Shown here: positions 48,960 to 59,705 of the stretch, in pieces | Layout of the letters: every line of letters begins with the position of its first letter | Numbering within the stretch: the first letter of the stretch is position 1 | From: Atrina japonica | Taxonomy: Eukaryota > Mollusca > Bivalvia > Pterioida > Pinnidae | Direction of reading: 5' to 3' | NCBI GenBank assembly: GCA_030159075.1 | Contig: BROG01000079.1 | Location: 555,001-619,000 of the forward strand | Length of the DNA: 64,000 nt | The notes under the pieces: generated by a model | Database searches by the model: none | What the model saw: the letters and a program-made list of their open reading frames with translations, nothing else | What the model was told of the DNA's origin: nothing | Program-made: the position numbers and the translations under genes

Positions 48960-50995
48960 TCCGTATCCAGGTCTACATATATGTTTATGTGTTTCTTGCC
49001 ATGTTTCACTATCAAAGGTCAGACTGTGTTTCCCGAACTATTTTTCATAATATGGTTTAATATTTGGCGTATCTATACCTACCAAACACTGCACATACTA
49101 GAATATGGCACGATTTAAAAATAGGTCAAAGTTATGTAAAATAAAAACATAAATCGATAAAATGTGAATAAAATCTTTGCATGTGGTATACATAATATAT
49201 CATAGAAAAACAAAATAAACGATAAACGCTGTAATAAAAACAATGGTCATTTTGGACCCCCCCCCCTTAAATTGCAGAAGAGGAATTGTGTAGTATACCT
49301 AGATATCATAAATTATATACTCAACAAAACAAAATACAGATCAACTTTATACAATGAATGACAATATCATTTTCAAATTATGAATTGAATTTAAATTAAT
49401 GAAATTTTTATTACTATTTTTATAACAATTATTGATATTTTTTTCGATTTTTCTATTATTTCATTATTAAGGATATAGTATTTTACTTTTTATATCACAA
49501 TTATTTCATGTTTCAAGGAACAAATAAGTATGTTTCCATCGGGAAAACAGAAGAAAACAATAGTACCCCCAAACCGTGCTGGAAATATAAAATATTGTAC
49601 TTTGGCATGGTTAATGAAATATTTTTGAAGACTCTGTTGCGTTTGTGACGTCATCATCTAGACACTATAAAGATATGGCATCATGCATCAATTTTAAGAA
49701 CTAAACTAGTGTTATCGTCTGTCTTCCTTCCGTCCTTCTGTTCCTACCTTTGTCTTCTGGGTATTCCGATATTCTTTACAAAATCCATCAGTTATAACTA
49801 ATTTTTATATCAAACTTAAATACCTGTACAATATCTTGATTTTGAAAGTCAAACATAATTCTATTTACGCTCCGATACATTTGCATATAATTCCCATGCT
49901 GTCTTTAGATGGCATAAAATTATACCTTTTCGAAATATATTCCATTTAACACTGATTTCACCATTTTGAAGCACAGTAGATTTCTTCGGTCTGCGTTATC
50001 ATCTGCATCTAATTAATTACTCCACTAGATAATATTGGGGTTTTCATTTCACGGATAATTTTTAAATTTTTAAATTTAAAATTGTGAAAAATAATATTTC
50101 ATATATTTCTCTTGTATCCTTTTGAATATCAACCATGTTGTTACAATGAATACTCGTATACATAATGAAGGAAAATGTGAAAATGTTTAATGTTGATTAT
50201 AAATCGTAGTAAATCTATTGCTTTATGATATATTGTAAAAAGAGTACCTTCTGTATCGTAAAACCTCACTACATTATTTGAATTTGTTTGAAATCGACAT
50301 CAACAATCTTCAGCAAGTCATCGGTAATACATGGCTATAATAACATCACAGACTTTGAACTAGAAAATGAATTACTGCCGCTAATTTAGGAAATAAAGTT
50401 GTATCCTATAGTGCTCTTTACTATTCTATAGGGGTATTCATAAATTGCTCCTCAATTACCAATTTCAGGGGATTGAGATTTATTTTGCCATATGTGTATA
50501 TATGACATTGTAAAATGGTAAATATTTTCTTTGAGCCTGGCTTATAAAACAAACTGCAATAATTTAGCACTCTCAATGCCCTTACGTTATTTAGATTTAC
50601 AGTTTGTTGTTTGTATGGGTACAGTCAATACGGAAACTGACAAAGCAATAAAGGTGTCCTGTTTATAAAGGTGAGACTTAAATCACCTTTATAAAAAAAA
50701 TGTCAGGTATCAATTCATCTTTCAGATTTGCCTGACGGAATGGACAGGTGAAAATCATGTTTGTAATCTTTCAGATCTAAATATGCAGCTATATGTTATA
50801 CAGTGTATTTTCCTGACTTTTACCACATAATTATGTGACGCAAGAGTATATAACCATTTTATGACTTTTTAATCTAATTATGCAATTATGTATATTTGTT
50901 TGTATGCAAACGATGTTGACATTGCGTTTGTAATGTCAACAAATATTGCACTTGTTGTTCATTATGTTGTTGTTACTGTGTGTGTTTTTTTAATG
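48960..50995. other. Repeat-poor non-coding AT-rich DNA
   Basis: No exon, RNA gene or repeat family is recognised. A C-run of 13 lies at 49257-49269. Confidence 0.35.
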
Positions 50996-50997
50996 TT

Positions 50998-51155
<158 letters not shown>

Positions 51156-51764
51156 CCTCTAGAGATATTAAGAAAAAGTCAAAACTCAAATTATTTATAT
51201 ATAGTTATTTCTTCCCGGTTCCCGGTTTATTGATGACGAAGTATAAATACACACTATTGGACTGATATCTTACTACATACCTACCTTTCACATTCTCTTC
51301 AACAGATGTTACTCTGCATGCTGTATAACAACAAATACAGAATCCATGTCTCTGTCACATTGTGATAATAATAATTTATAGTTAGACACACATGTGAACA
51401 ATGACAAGGTGTTTTTACTTTTATAAATTCATCAACATGTCCATTTCTCCAACAACACAAACTTAATACATCGTCAACACTTCAAACACAGTTTACAAAA
51501 AAGTAAATTGTGGCAAAATTCCATAGATTCATATCCTTATTTATTTTGGTAAAATTCCAGAACAATTTTGAAAATGACGAGACCATATATGGGAAGTTAT
51601 TGTACCGTCTAAGCTGGAACTTGATACATGTATGTAGTTTGACAGCCCCCCCCCCCTTACAGTTCATTTATCAGTTCGATATCTGTTATGATATAAAATT
51701 ATGAAATGTATCCTCAAAGAAAAACAAGTCGATGTAAATAAAATATAATACCAAATATAAACAT

Positions 51765-51880
51765 AATATTGAAGTTCTTGTTTTGAAAAAGGCCAAAACG
51801 AATGTTCAAGAAGATCGCTTCTGTCAATTAGACTTCATCAGTTGAGCTCGAATTTGAAATAGAACTGTTTTCTTCGTAAC
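51765..51880 (-). repeat. Family R element, partial
   Basis: AGATCGCTTCTGTCAATTAG and ACTTCATCAGTTGAGCTCGA are the reverse complement of the family core. Confidence 0.75.
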
Positions 51881-52002
51881 GTTTGATCAGTCTTTTGCTG
51901 TTAAGGCTAAAGATGCATCGTACAACCAAGAATTAAAATTTCAAAAGCAGGAATCACATTTGACAATCACAAACAAGTTAATTAGTTATCTGTGACAATA
52001 TG

Positions 52003-52184
52003 GCTGCAGTCCAACCCACTAATAATGGACCCTGTTGCATTGAAATCCCTCTTTATTTTAAATTGTTTTGATTCCCCGACCAAATTTCTTTATTACCATT
52101 ATAACCTAGTTGTTCTGAAAACCCTGTTTATTTGAAGGAAAAAAAGTATTCCCTTTCGATTTCAATATCCGGGTTCGACTGTAT
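52003..52184. mobile_element. MITE-like repeat with TGCAGTCCAACCC ends (family C relative)
   Basis: The left end CTGCAGTCCAACCC mirrors the right end GGGTTCGACTGTA. Internal alternating words (TTGAAATCCCTCTTTAT, TTGAAGGAAAAAAAGTATTC) fit a degenerate inverted-repeat element. Confidence 0.5.
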
Positions 52185-52630
52185 ATACGTCGTTTTAAAT
52201 ACATTATTGATACAAAGAAAACTATAGATTATATATTTAGTATTAAATTTATTTCATTTATGTCATATGTATAGAACTAGTATGGCAATGGGCTTTAGTT
52301 GCATCATGATCTTTGTTTTCAAACTTCTTTTCTAAATCCACTGATATTTACACCAAAAATGGTAAAGATGAAAAACACCGATGCGTATTTCTGTTATTGG
52401 TTTAACCAATGGTTTACTATGTTATGATATGTACATGTATATGATAACGTAAGTATTAAATCCGTTCGTAAAAGACTAGCTTTCCCGACGTTCGAGGTGT
52501 GGTAATTATTTTTTTTATATATAATGAAAAATTAGATGCAGTCTCTTGGGGTGGGGGCAGGTTTTTGGGGGTTGGGTGGGTGGCGTTCTATATTGAGTCT
52601 GTGTGTTTTATGGTGGTGGGCGTGCAATAT

Positions 52631-52760
52631 ATAATTTATAAAATAAAATAAGATCTACATGTTCTATATTGAGTTAGTAGTAGTAGTAGTAGTACATATA
52701 GTAGTAGTAGTAGTAGTGGTGGGGGGCAATAATTTATAAAATAAAATAAGATCTACATGT
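52631..52760. repeat. 98-bp tandem duplication with GTA runs
   Basis: ATAATTTATAAAATAAAATA is repeated with a 98-bp period; GTA runs and a G-rich block lie between. Confidence 0.8.
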
Positions 52761-52819
52761 ATATGGAAATAAAATTAATTCTAAATGTTTTTAAGTAAAA
52801 TTAGTGGAGCATAAAACAG

Positions 52820-52829
52820 CAGCAGCAGC

Positions 52830-52910
<81 letters not shown>

Positions 52911-52935
52911 TTTTGTTGTAGTAGTAGTAGCAGCA
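52820..52935. repeat. (AGC/GTA)n microsatellite
   Basis: About 27 GTA units bracketed by short GCA tracts, with a TTTTTGTT break near 52912. Confidence 0.96.
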
Positions 52936-52939
52936 GCAT

Positions 52940-54130
52940 CATTATTATTCATATCTACATAACTGAAGCACGGAAATACATGTTTCCCACCTTGAACAGG
53001 GGTATCTGCCATTTTGCCAAGCCAGAATTTCTCTGTCCATACCCTAAGGTGAAAATTTCCTTATCCACGCAAAATACCCATGTAAGATTCTATTATCCTG
53101 CTACCCTAACAGGGTTTGAAATTAGCAGTAGTCCGCCAGTCCGAGACTAGTAACATTTTGCATTGAAAGTGCTTCAGCTAGTCCGGTTGACTATTAGAAA
53201 ATTTGTATAAAATTTTGCAGTGCTTAATGAAACTATGTATATTGATCACCAGAATTGCCTAACCGGTCCCCTTAATTTGTTTCTGTACTTAAGCTTAGAT
53301 AATCATCAGAATGTAAAAAAAACAAAAATACATTACTTACTAAAACTAGCAATTTGGTAATTTTGGTGCAGATTCAATAAATAAGTGCACATTTAGTAAC
53401 CCATCGTACATTGTACTACTTTGGGGCTGGTGAATTTGTCATAGTATCAATTGGCATACAGAAATATATCACCAGCAGGTAGGAGAAAAATAATCATTTC
53501 CTCTTCGAAAGAAAAATATCAACTCTCGAGGCGAGAACTTCAGTATCTACACCATTGCAGTAGTTTTTGGGTTAGACATTAAAAAATCTTTACCCTTTGG
53601 TTTAAATATGTCTGTCTTAACCCAAATCAGGGAAATATTCTATTAACCCCTTATCTTCGCTGATATAATATAAAAATTAAAACAAATTTAATAATATTTT
53701 CTACAAACTTGGTATACGTGTACTTATGTTTGCACTGTAGAGGGTTTGGTTATAAATAACATCAGTGTTTATAATTTCCTGAATTTGTTTTCAAACTTTT
53801 TCTCATATCACGTCAGCTGATTTATAAATAGATGTTTTACCTGTGTTGTATTTCAGCCTATCCAGATAGGAGATACTGAACCTGGGCATATAATGGAGAT
53901 GTTGTGACACATCAATTGTATATTTTTACTACATAAAAGTTACATATAACAATGAGTGTAACCAACTCGTGTCACTCCTATAACAAACAGTTCATTATTA
54001 TGTCAGATTATTTCGTACTTCAAAGACCATACATGTGTATTTTAACATTTGTTTCATTTTGTTCAAGCAGACAACTTAATTGGTTCTTCTACAAGATTTA
54101 CACCAATAAAATTAATGATACTGTATACCT
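52940..54130. other. Non-coding DNA, nothing recognised
   Basis: No exon or repeat family seen. Confidence 0.35.
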
Positions 54131-54134
54131 TGAT

Positions 54135-54575
54135 TTTTTCGTTTCCGTTTAATTTTCGCCATTTTCGCCCTCGTGTGAGAGGGTGAATTTAAAACGAAAG
54201 CAAAATTTTCAAGCTAAATGACTGACACTAAATAGCTTTTCGTTGGCGGTTGTTGAGACGTCTGTACCAATTGTGACGAGGATTCGTTCCTCACGTATTT
54301 CATTTGGATTTGACTGCGGACTCACGGCGGGTGTGACCGGTCGACAGGGGGATGCCTGCCCCCACCTCTTGGTTTTAAGAGATCCGTGTTTGTCCATTTT
54401 TACCAGATTTGTATCTATATCCTGGACATCCTTAAGATTTATACTTTGGTATCTGAGATTTTTTTTATATACATGACATCCATGAGCCTATAGTGATTAA
54501 GGGCGAATTAAAGACAGAGTAAATATGTCTTCTGTAGTAAAAGTGGCGAAAATAAACAGGGGCGAAATTTCCAGG
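54135..54575 (+). mobile_element. Family P solo 3' end nested in a dispersed repeat
   Basis: The core 54240-54465 (GTTGTTGAGACGTCTGTACC, ATTTGACTGCGGACTCACGG, GTGTGACCGGTCGACAGGGG, CCGTGTTTGTCC) matches the 3' region of the Penelope-like copy at 58.5 kb. On both sides lie halves of the 38850-type repeat (left 54135-54220, right 54490-54570), which looks like an insertion into it. Confidence 0.7.
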
Positions 54576-54833
54576 TATGAAGTCTTACATGACGCATAGA
54601 AAAGTATCATGTTATCAGTCGACAGTTCACAAGGATATATAAGTGTTTATTTGCATATTATATATCATACAGAAAGCCAGGGCTTGAAATACAATAAAAA
54701 TATTTCGATGTGTGCGTGGCGCTCTTGATGACGTCATAGCAATTTTACCTTCTGTGAGTTTGAATATGTAGAGTTTCAATTTTTATGTCGTATCCTCATT
54801 ATATTTATACATTTCATATGTTGTTTCATCGTT

Positions 54834-54924
54834 ATAACTCTTTTACCCCTGAATATTTAAGTGGAATGTTCTTTCTATTGTTTATAACCAGTATATTATG
54901 GTATGTAGGGTTGTAAGGGATAAT
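54834..54924. mobile_element. Short TTAA MITE (family B), diverged
   Basis: TTCTTTCTATTGTTTATAAC and GGTATGTAGGGTTGTAAGGG align with the 56225 copy; the ends are decayed. Confidence 0.65.
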
Positions 54925-54983
54925 ATTGATAGTAAACTGCACCTTTTCATGTAGAAGATATGTTTTAATTATTTGACAGCTGT

Positions 54984-55165
54984 TTTACGACACACTGAAA
55001 ACGTTTTCAATTAAATGGTATTGTAGATTTTTTAAATGGTGGAGGAGAGAACCTGGTTATAATGTACCCAGGAATGAACCACCATTCTTCTACATAAACT
55101 GGCAAACATTTGCACAAAATTAGCTAAGTTTTGAGTGGGGCTTGAACCCGCGCAGACTGGAAAGA
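54984..55165 (-). mobile_element. tRNA-derived SINE, 5'-truncated
   Basis: GAGGAGAGAACCTGGTTATA, ATGTACCCAGGAATGAACCA and GCTTGAACCCGCGCAGACTG follow family order; the A-box end is missing. Confidence 0.75.
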
Positions 55166-55400
55166 TGTGTTATAAAGAATGGTTATTGTATTTTTAATTT
55201 TTTAGGGGTGGTCTTTTTTTTCTTGAAGAGCTGGTAGTTATCGGTACTTAAGCATGGAAACTACACCATTGTATATGTTGGTCGTAGATTTTAACAAATG
55301 ACATCCATTGAGAAATTAATCATCGATATTTGGTCAATGATGTTTCTGTTGACATATGCAGCGTTGATATTAGAATTAACATTATGTAAACCACTGTTAC

Positions 55401-55735
55401 TTAAAGGGGCATAAACTTTGGTTTTTCCTTTTTTTCTACTTAGATTGAAATTTAAGAGATATACACAGACATTCGAATTCTTAAATTCCTGTCCATTTTG
55501 TGAAAATTGCTTGATTAACCCAGTTTGGCAATTATTCAATTCAACCTTTACTCTTTGTATATATAAATACCACACTGGCCCTGACCTTGGTTTTTATAAA
55601 ATATATGTAGTAATAAACATTTTATGTATGTGTATTAATAGCTCTTATATCTAAATATACATCAAGTACAAGTAGTAAATGTGAAAAAAAAAAAAAGAAA
55701 TATTGTTTTGGTAAACACAGCTAATGCCACTTTAA
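55401..55735. mobile_element. Long-inverted-repeat MITE (family A)
   Basis: It begins TTAAAGGGGCATAAAC and ends GGTAAACACAGCTAATGCCACTTTAA, with TTAA at each edge. The right arm contains GCTCTTATATCTAAATATAC and CATCAAGTACAAGTAGTAAA. Confidence 0.85.
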
Positions 55736-55884
55736 ATATCTTCTAAATTCAAAATATCATGTATGTTTATGTAGATATGAAACTTGCAAATTCAAGGCGT
55801 AAGCGGATGTGCTTTGAGGTATGTTTGCTAGTAAATAGACATGTGTCACATAATCTTTGTATATAGCCCCTAGTCTGGAAATAC

Positions 55885-55886
<2 letters not shown>

Positions 55887-55952
<66 letters not shown>

Positions 55953-55960
55953 CACACAAA
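55887..55960. repeat. (CA)n microsatellite
   Basis: About 36 CA units with a few interruptions. Confidence 0.95.
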
Positions 55961-56089
55961 AACATTTATATCATAGAAATTGGTCAATCTTTAACAACTG
56001 AAAAATAACATTTTACTTATCTGAAGTGATAAATCGCAACAAATTAATTTTCTTGTTGTATTTCCGTCTCAAATCCTCATTTTCGAAGG

Positions 56090-56222
56090 GTACGGCATGC
56101 TAACAGGGGATGCTGACTCCTTCCGGAAACCTGGTCCCATCCCGTTTGGGATTCGCAATTGTTCTTCGTAATGAGGCCGTTTTTATATCTAATTTGTAGT
56201 ATTCTAATGGACTTGGAGTTTA
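56090..56222 (+). mobile_element. Retroelement 3'-end fragment (family Q)
   Basis: CGGCATGCTAACAGGGGATG, CTGACTCCTTCCGGAAACCT and CCCATCCCGTTTGGGATTCG are shared with 28530 and 19885. Confidence 0.65.
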
Positions 56223-56224
56223 CA

Positions 56225-56314
56225 TTAACCCTTTCAACCCTAAGTTTATATATAGTATGATCTTTTCTATTGTTTAGACTGGTCCATTGTGGTCTGTAGG
56301 GTTGAAAGGGTTAA
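56225..56314. mobile_element. Short TTAA MITE (family B), best copy
   Basis: TTAACCCTTTCAACCCTA at the left is an exact inverted copy of TAGGGTTGAAAGGGTTAA at the right; total length 90 bp. TTAA at both edges and CCCTTT termini resemble piggyBac-type ends. No coding. Confidence 0.9.
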
Positions 56315-56454
56315 AATAACCTTCAAATAGCTCAATGAATAAGTAACAGAAATATTATCTGTTTAATGAAACATTCGATAAAAATAAATTACGGTGAATT
56401 TTACCAGTGCAAATTTTTGCTTTTGGAACTCTCAGATACCAAATTCTAAATTCT

Positions 56455-56580
56455 ATTCTAAATTCGAATTCAGCTGATATTGACCGATACAACCGTCTTG
56501 AGCATTTGTTTTTGCCCCTATCGTTTACAAAACTATAACTTTAGTATTGTGTGTAATCTATAACATTTACTACATGGGTC
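56455..56580 (+). repeat. Family R element, partial
   Basis: TTCGAATTCAGCTGATATTG, ACCGTCTTGAGCATTTGTTT and ACTATAACTTTAGTATTGTG match the right half of the family. Confidence 0.65.
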
Positions 56581-56764
56581 TCCGTGACGTCACATATCCC
56601 ATTTTAACTTTGGCATAATTTCTACAAGACATCCAGTTTTAAGCAAGAAAAGGTAAACCCAATATTCCTCAATATTCCTCATTATTCTTCTTCGAGGTTT
56701 TCCAAATCATAACATTTTCACTTTCATTACTAATTGTGCGTTGTATCATTGCGTGAGTCAAAGA

Positions 56765-57140
56765 AGAATGTTAGCGATAATACTCTACATGACTTATAGA
56801 ATGTTAGCAGTTATACTTTACGTGACTTATTGTTTGCAATTATACTTTACGTGACTTATAGAATGTTAACAATAATACTATACGTGATTTATAGAATGTT
56901 AGCAATACTCTACGCAATTTATACAATGTAAGCATTGTTAATCTACGTGTCACGTAAAATGTTAAAAATAATACTAAACGTAACTCATACAATATCAGCA
57001 ATAATACTCTTATTCTTATAGAATGTCAACAATATATTCTACGTGATTCACAAAATGCAGCATTATATTCTACGTGATTCACACAATGTCAACAATATAT
57101 TCTACGTGATTCACTTAATGTTACCAAGAATACTGTTAAA
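56765..57140. repeat. Minisatellite, about 35-bp unit, about 11 copies
   Basis: The unit runs AATGTTAGCAATAATACTCT then ACGTGACTTATAG, repeated with steady 33-36 bp spacing and rising divergence toward the right. CACGTA-type half sites recur once per unit. Confidence 0.9.
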
Positions 57141-57379
57141 TGTTAGCTATGCTAACTCTATGATTTTTAATCAATCTTACAGATAGTACACGATACCTTT
57201 TCATGAAATTCAATGTAAAACCGGGTTCGATCCTTGGATTGGACAGGGGAGTATGTGAGATGGTGTGGCGATCGTAAAGTCGGACACGTGGGTTTCCTCC
57301 CACTTGAACCCATCACGCTAACATCTGAGCCAACGACATCAATATATGATGACATAACTTATTTGTCAATCGTTGTAAG

Positions 57380-57600
57380 ATTTTGTTTGTTTGTTTATTG
57401 TTGTTTAACGTCCCACTCAAGAATATTTCACTCATATGGAGACGTCACCAAATGCCGGTGAAGGGCTTCAAATTTTGGCCTATGCTCGGCACTTACGGCC
57501 ATTGAGCAGTGAGGGTTCTTTAACGTGCCGACACCTACTGTGATACGGGACCTCCAGTTTTTACTGTCTCATCCGAAAGACAGGAAACCAACCTGCCTCG
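57380..57600 (+). mobile_element. Conserved bivalve short interspersed element
   Basis: TTTAACGTCCCACTCAAGAA, ATTTCACTCATATGGAGACG, GGTGAAGGGCTTCAAATTTT and GTGAGGGTTCTTTAACGTGC. From memory, near-identical blocks are common in oyster and mussel genomic sequence; the name is not certain. The flank 57225-57345 (GGGTTCGATCCTTGG and GTGGGTTTCCTCCCAC) may be part of it. Confidence 0.7.
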
Positions 57601-58125
57601 TTGTAAGATAAATAAAGTTTAATTGCAAAGGATAAACCTCTGGGAATTCCAGGATAATAGATATGTACCGTTTAGAAAGCACAATAGTCACAGTATCATT
57701 AAACATGTATCTACAGTATGGTGTCAATGATAAGTTAACATTTTACTTTTATATTTCATAAAAACCACATTATAAAAAAAGCTATTGCAAAGTCATTTCT
57801 TGTTCAATATCAATTTAATTTTCAATATGAATCATTAGTATTTTTAAGTGTCGGTGGGTTTTATTGTAAATGCCAATCGATAAGTTTTATAGTACTGATT
57901 TGTTCTGCAGGATACAACTCTTATTTTTAACAATTTGTGAATAGGAAATCGTTATAACAAATAAAGATCTAATATTTTATTCAAATTTCTTAATTTTGAA
58001 AACAGACAATAACATTATGAGCAAATACACGATGAAACTGTTGTATGGTTTAAGTTACATCAAACTTAATGTTGATTAAGAAATACAATGTAATATGAAT
58101 GTTTGGGGGGAAATGTGGATTTAAA
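57601..58125. other. Non-coding DNA, nothing recognised
   Basis: AT-rich, without gene or repeat family. Confidence 0.35.
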
Positions 58126-58439
58126 TTAAAAGAGCATTAGCTGTGATTTGTTTCAAACTCTTTTCTTTCCTTTTCTTACTAATTAGATTGATATATTACG
58201 ATAACAAAAAGGAGATATACACAGGCATAATAACTCTTAAATCCCTATATATTTTGTGAACACAGTTTCAATTGGTAAATATTCACTTGGAGTTGACTAA
58301 TTCAGCCTTACTATTTGACCTTATTTTCACAAAATATATAGGAATACAAGATGTGTTGTGCCTGTGTATAACTCTTATTTGTTATTGTACATCAATGTCA
58401 AGTAGTACAAGTAGAACTAAATCGCTAATGTTCCTTTAA
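58126..58439. mobile_element. Long-inverted-repeat MITE (family A)
   Basis: The edges TTAAAAGAGCATTAGCTGTG and CGCTAATGTTCCTTTAA are mirrored, with TTAA on both sides. GGAGATATACACAGGCATAA on the left and TGCCTGTGTATAACTCTTAT on the right are inverted arms. Confidence 0.87.
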
Positions 58440-58544
58440 ACATATAGAGAGAAAGATATTAACATTGTTTAACTCACTTTCGTCAACATAGTGTATATTT
58501 ATAGTATATATTATGTATATTAACTATATAATGTTTGTGATAAT

Positions 58545-59450
58545 AATATAAAAAATCTCGGATACCAAAGTATATAGGACATAGATACAAATCCGGTAAA
58601 AATGGACAAACACGGACCTCTGGAAACCAAGAGGTGGGATCAGGTGCCATGGAGGAGTAAGCATCCCCTGTGGACGGGTCACACCCGCCGTGAGTTCACA
58701 GTCAAGTCCAATGAAATACGTGAGGAGTGAATCCTGGTCACAATTGGTACAGACGTCTCAACAACTGCCAACGAAAAGGCAACTCAACATTTCACTAAGT
58801 GAAACAGAGTAATCGCAAACAAGACTATTATAACGACCGTAAAATTTGCGGAACGTTGACATTAAACGCGGTTTTCGATATCTGTCAATAATTTGTCAGT
58901 GAGTGGTTTATCTCTGTATATGAAATCTTCATATGTTGTACACGCCCTGGCAAATCGTATCATTTGTCAAATATAAACTCCATATGCGGGTGACTGAGGG
59001 ATATTACTACTTAAATGTGGAAAATTTACGATGGGAAAGCCGAAATCGTGCGTTTGTCGTATAGCTTAGTTGCCAATTTCCCGTCTGTGTCTATATTAAG
59101 TAAAATGTCTAAGTATGAAGCGTGTGTGATTGATTCTGTTGTATCTTTTATTTCTAGTTCGCTGGAATATATCGCATTGACATATGTATGAAAATTGTCA
59201 TTATTAATTGACAAAACGTCGTCGATATATATAAATGTCAAATTAAAGGACACCGCTAAATTTTCTTCTTTTGATTCAGCAGTTTCTGAATGAAGTCTGG
59301 TTCGTATGAATAAAAGAACAGGTCGGCCAATAAAGGGGCACCATTGGTTCCCATAGGAATGTCGACAGTTTGTTGAAAGACCACGTCTCCGAACATTACA
59401 AATATATTGTCTATTAGAAATTTCAGCATGTTTTTATATCAACTGGATTT
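58545..59450 (-). mobile_element. Degenerate Penelope-like RT fragment with 3' region
   Basis: On the minus strand 59430-59026 encodes RT words DIPMGTNGAPLLADLFFYSY, SFNLTFIYIDDVLSINND and ELEIKDTTESITHASYLDIL, then LYDKR. The YIDD box is the catalytic motif. Further 3' (59020-58870) a broken frame keeps pieces of the next conserved block. The non-coding 3' region 58800-58545 is the source type for the solo family P ends at 20270, 22420 and 54240. The clade is tentative: the IPMGTN...ADLF...YIDD pattern fits Penelope-like or related RTs. Stops and shifts show it is inactive. Confidence 0.7.
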
Positions 59451-59499
59451 TGAATCATAGAAGAGTCACATCCTAAACCAGCAGTAATACTGTAGAAAC

Positions 59500-59705
59500 A
59501 GAAAAATTCGTGGGGTTACAATTTCGTTGTTTTAAAAATAAAACAAATTCCTGAACATTAAATTTCGATGAAATAAACCCTGTTTGTAAAATAACCTTTT
59601 ACCATTACTGGGTATAATTTATGTAAAATTTCGTCATGGTTTTAATTTCATTGATAATTAAAAACAACGACATAAACGAAATTAACACCACAACGAAACT
59701 GACTG
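59500..59705. repeat. Dispersed repeat (family F)
   Basis: ACAATTTCGTTGTTTTAAAA, GAAATAAACCCTGTTTGTAA and TGTAAAATTTCGTCATGGTT match 29455-29635. The right part (AACGACATAAACGAAATTAA) is a partial inverted copy of the left. Confidence 0.6.
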
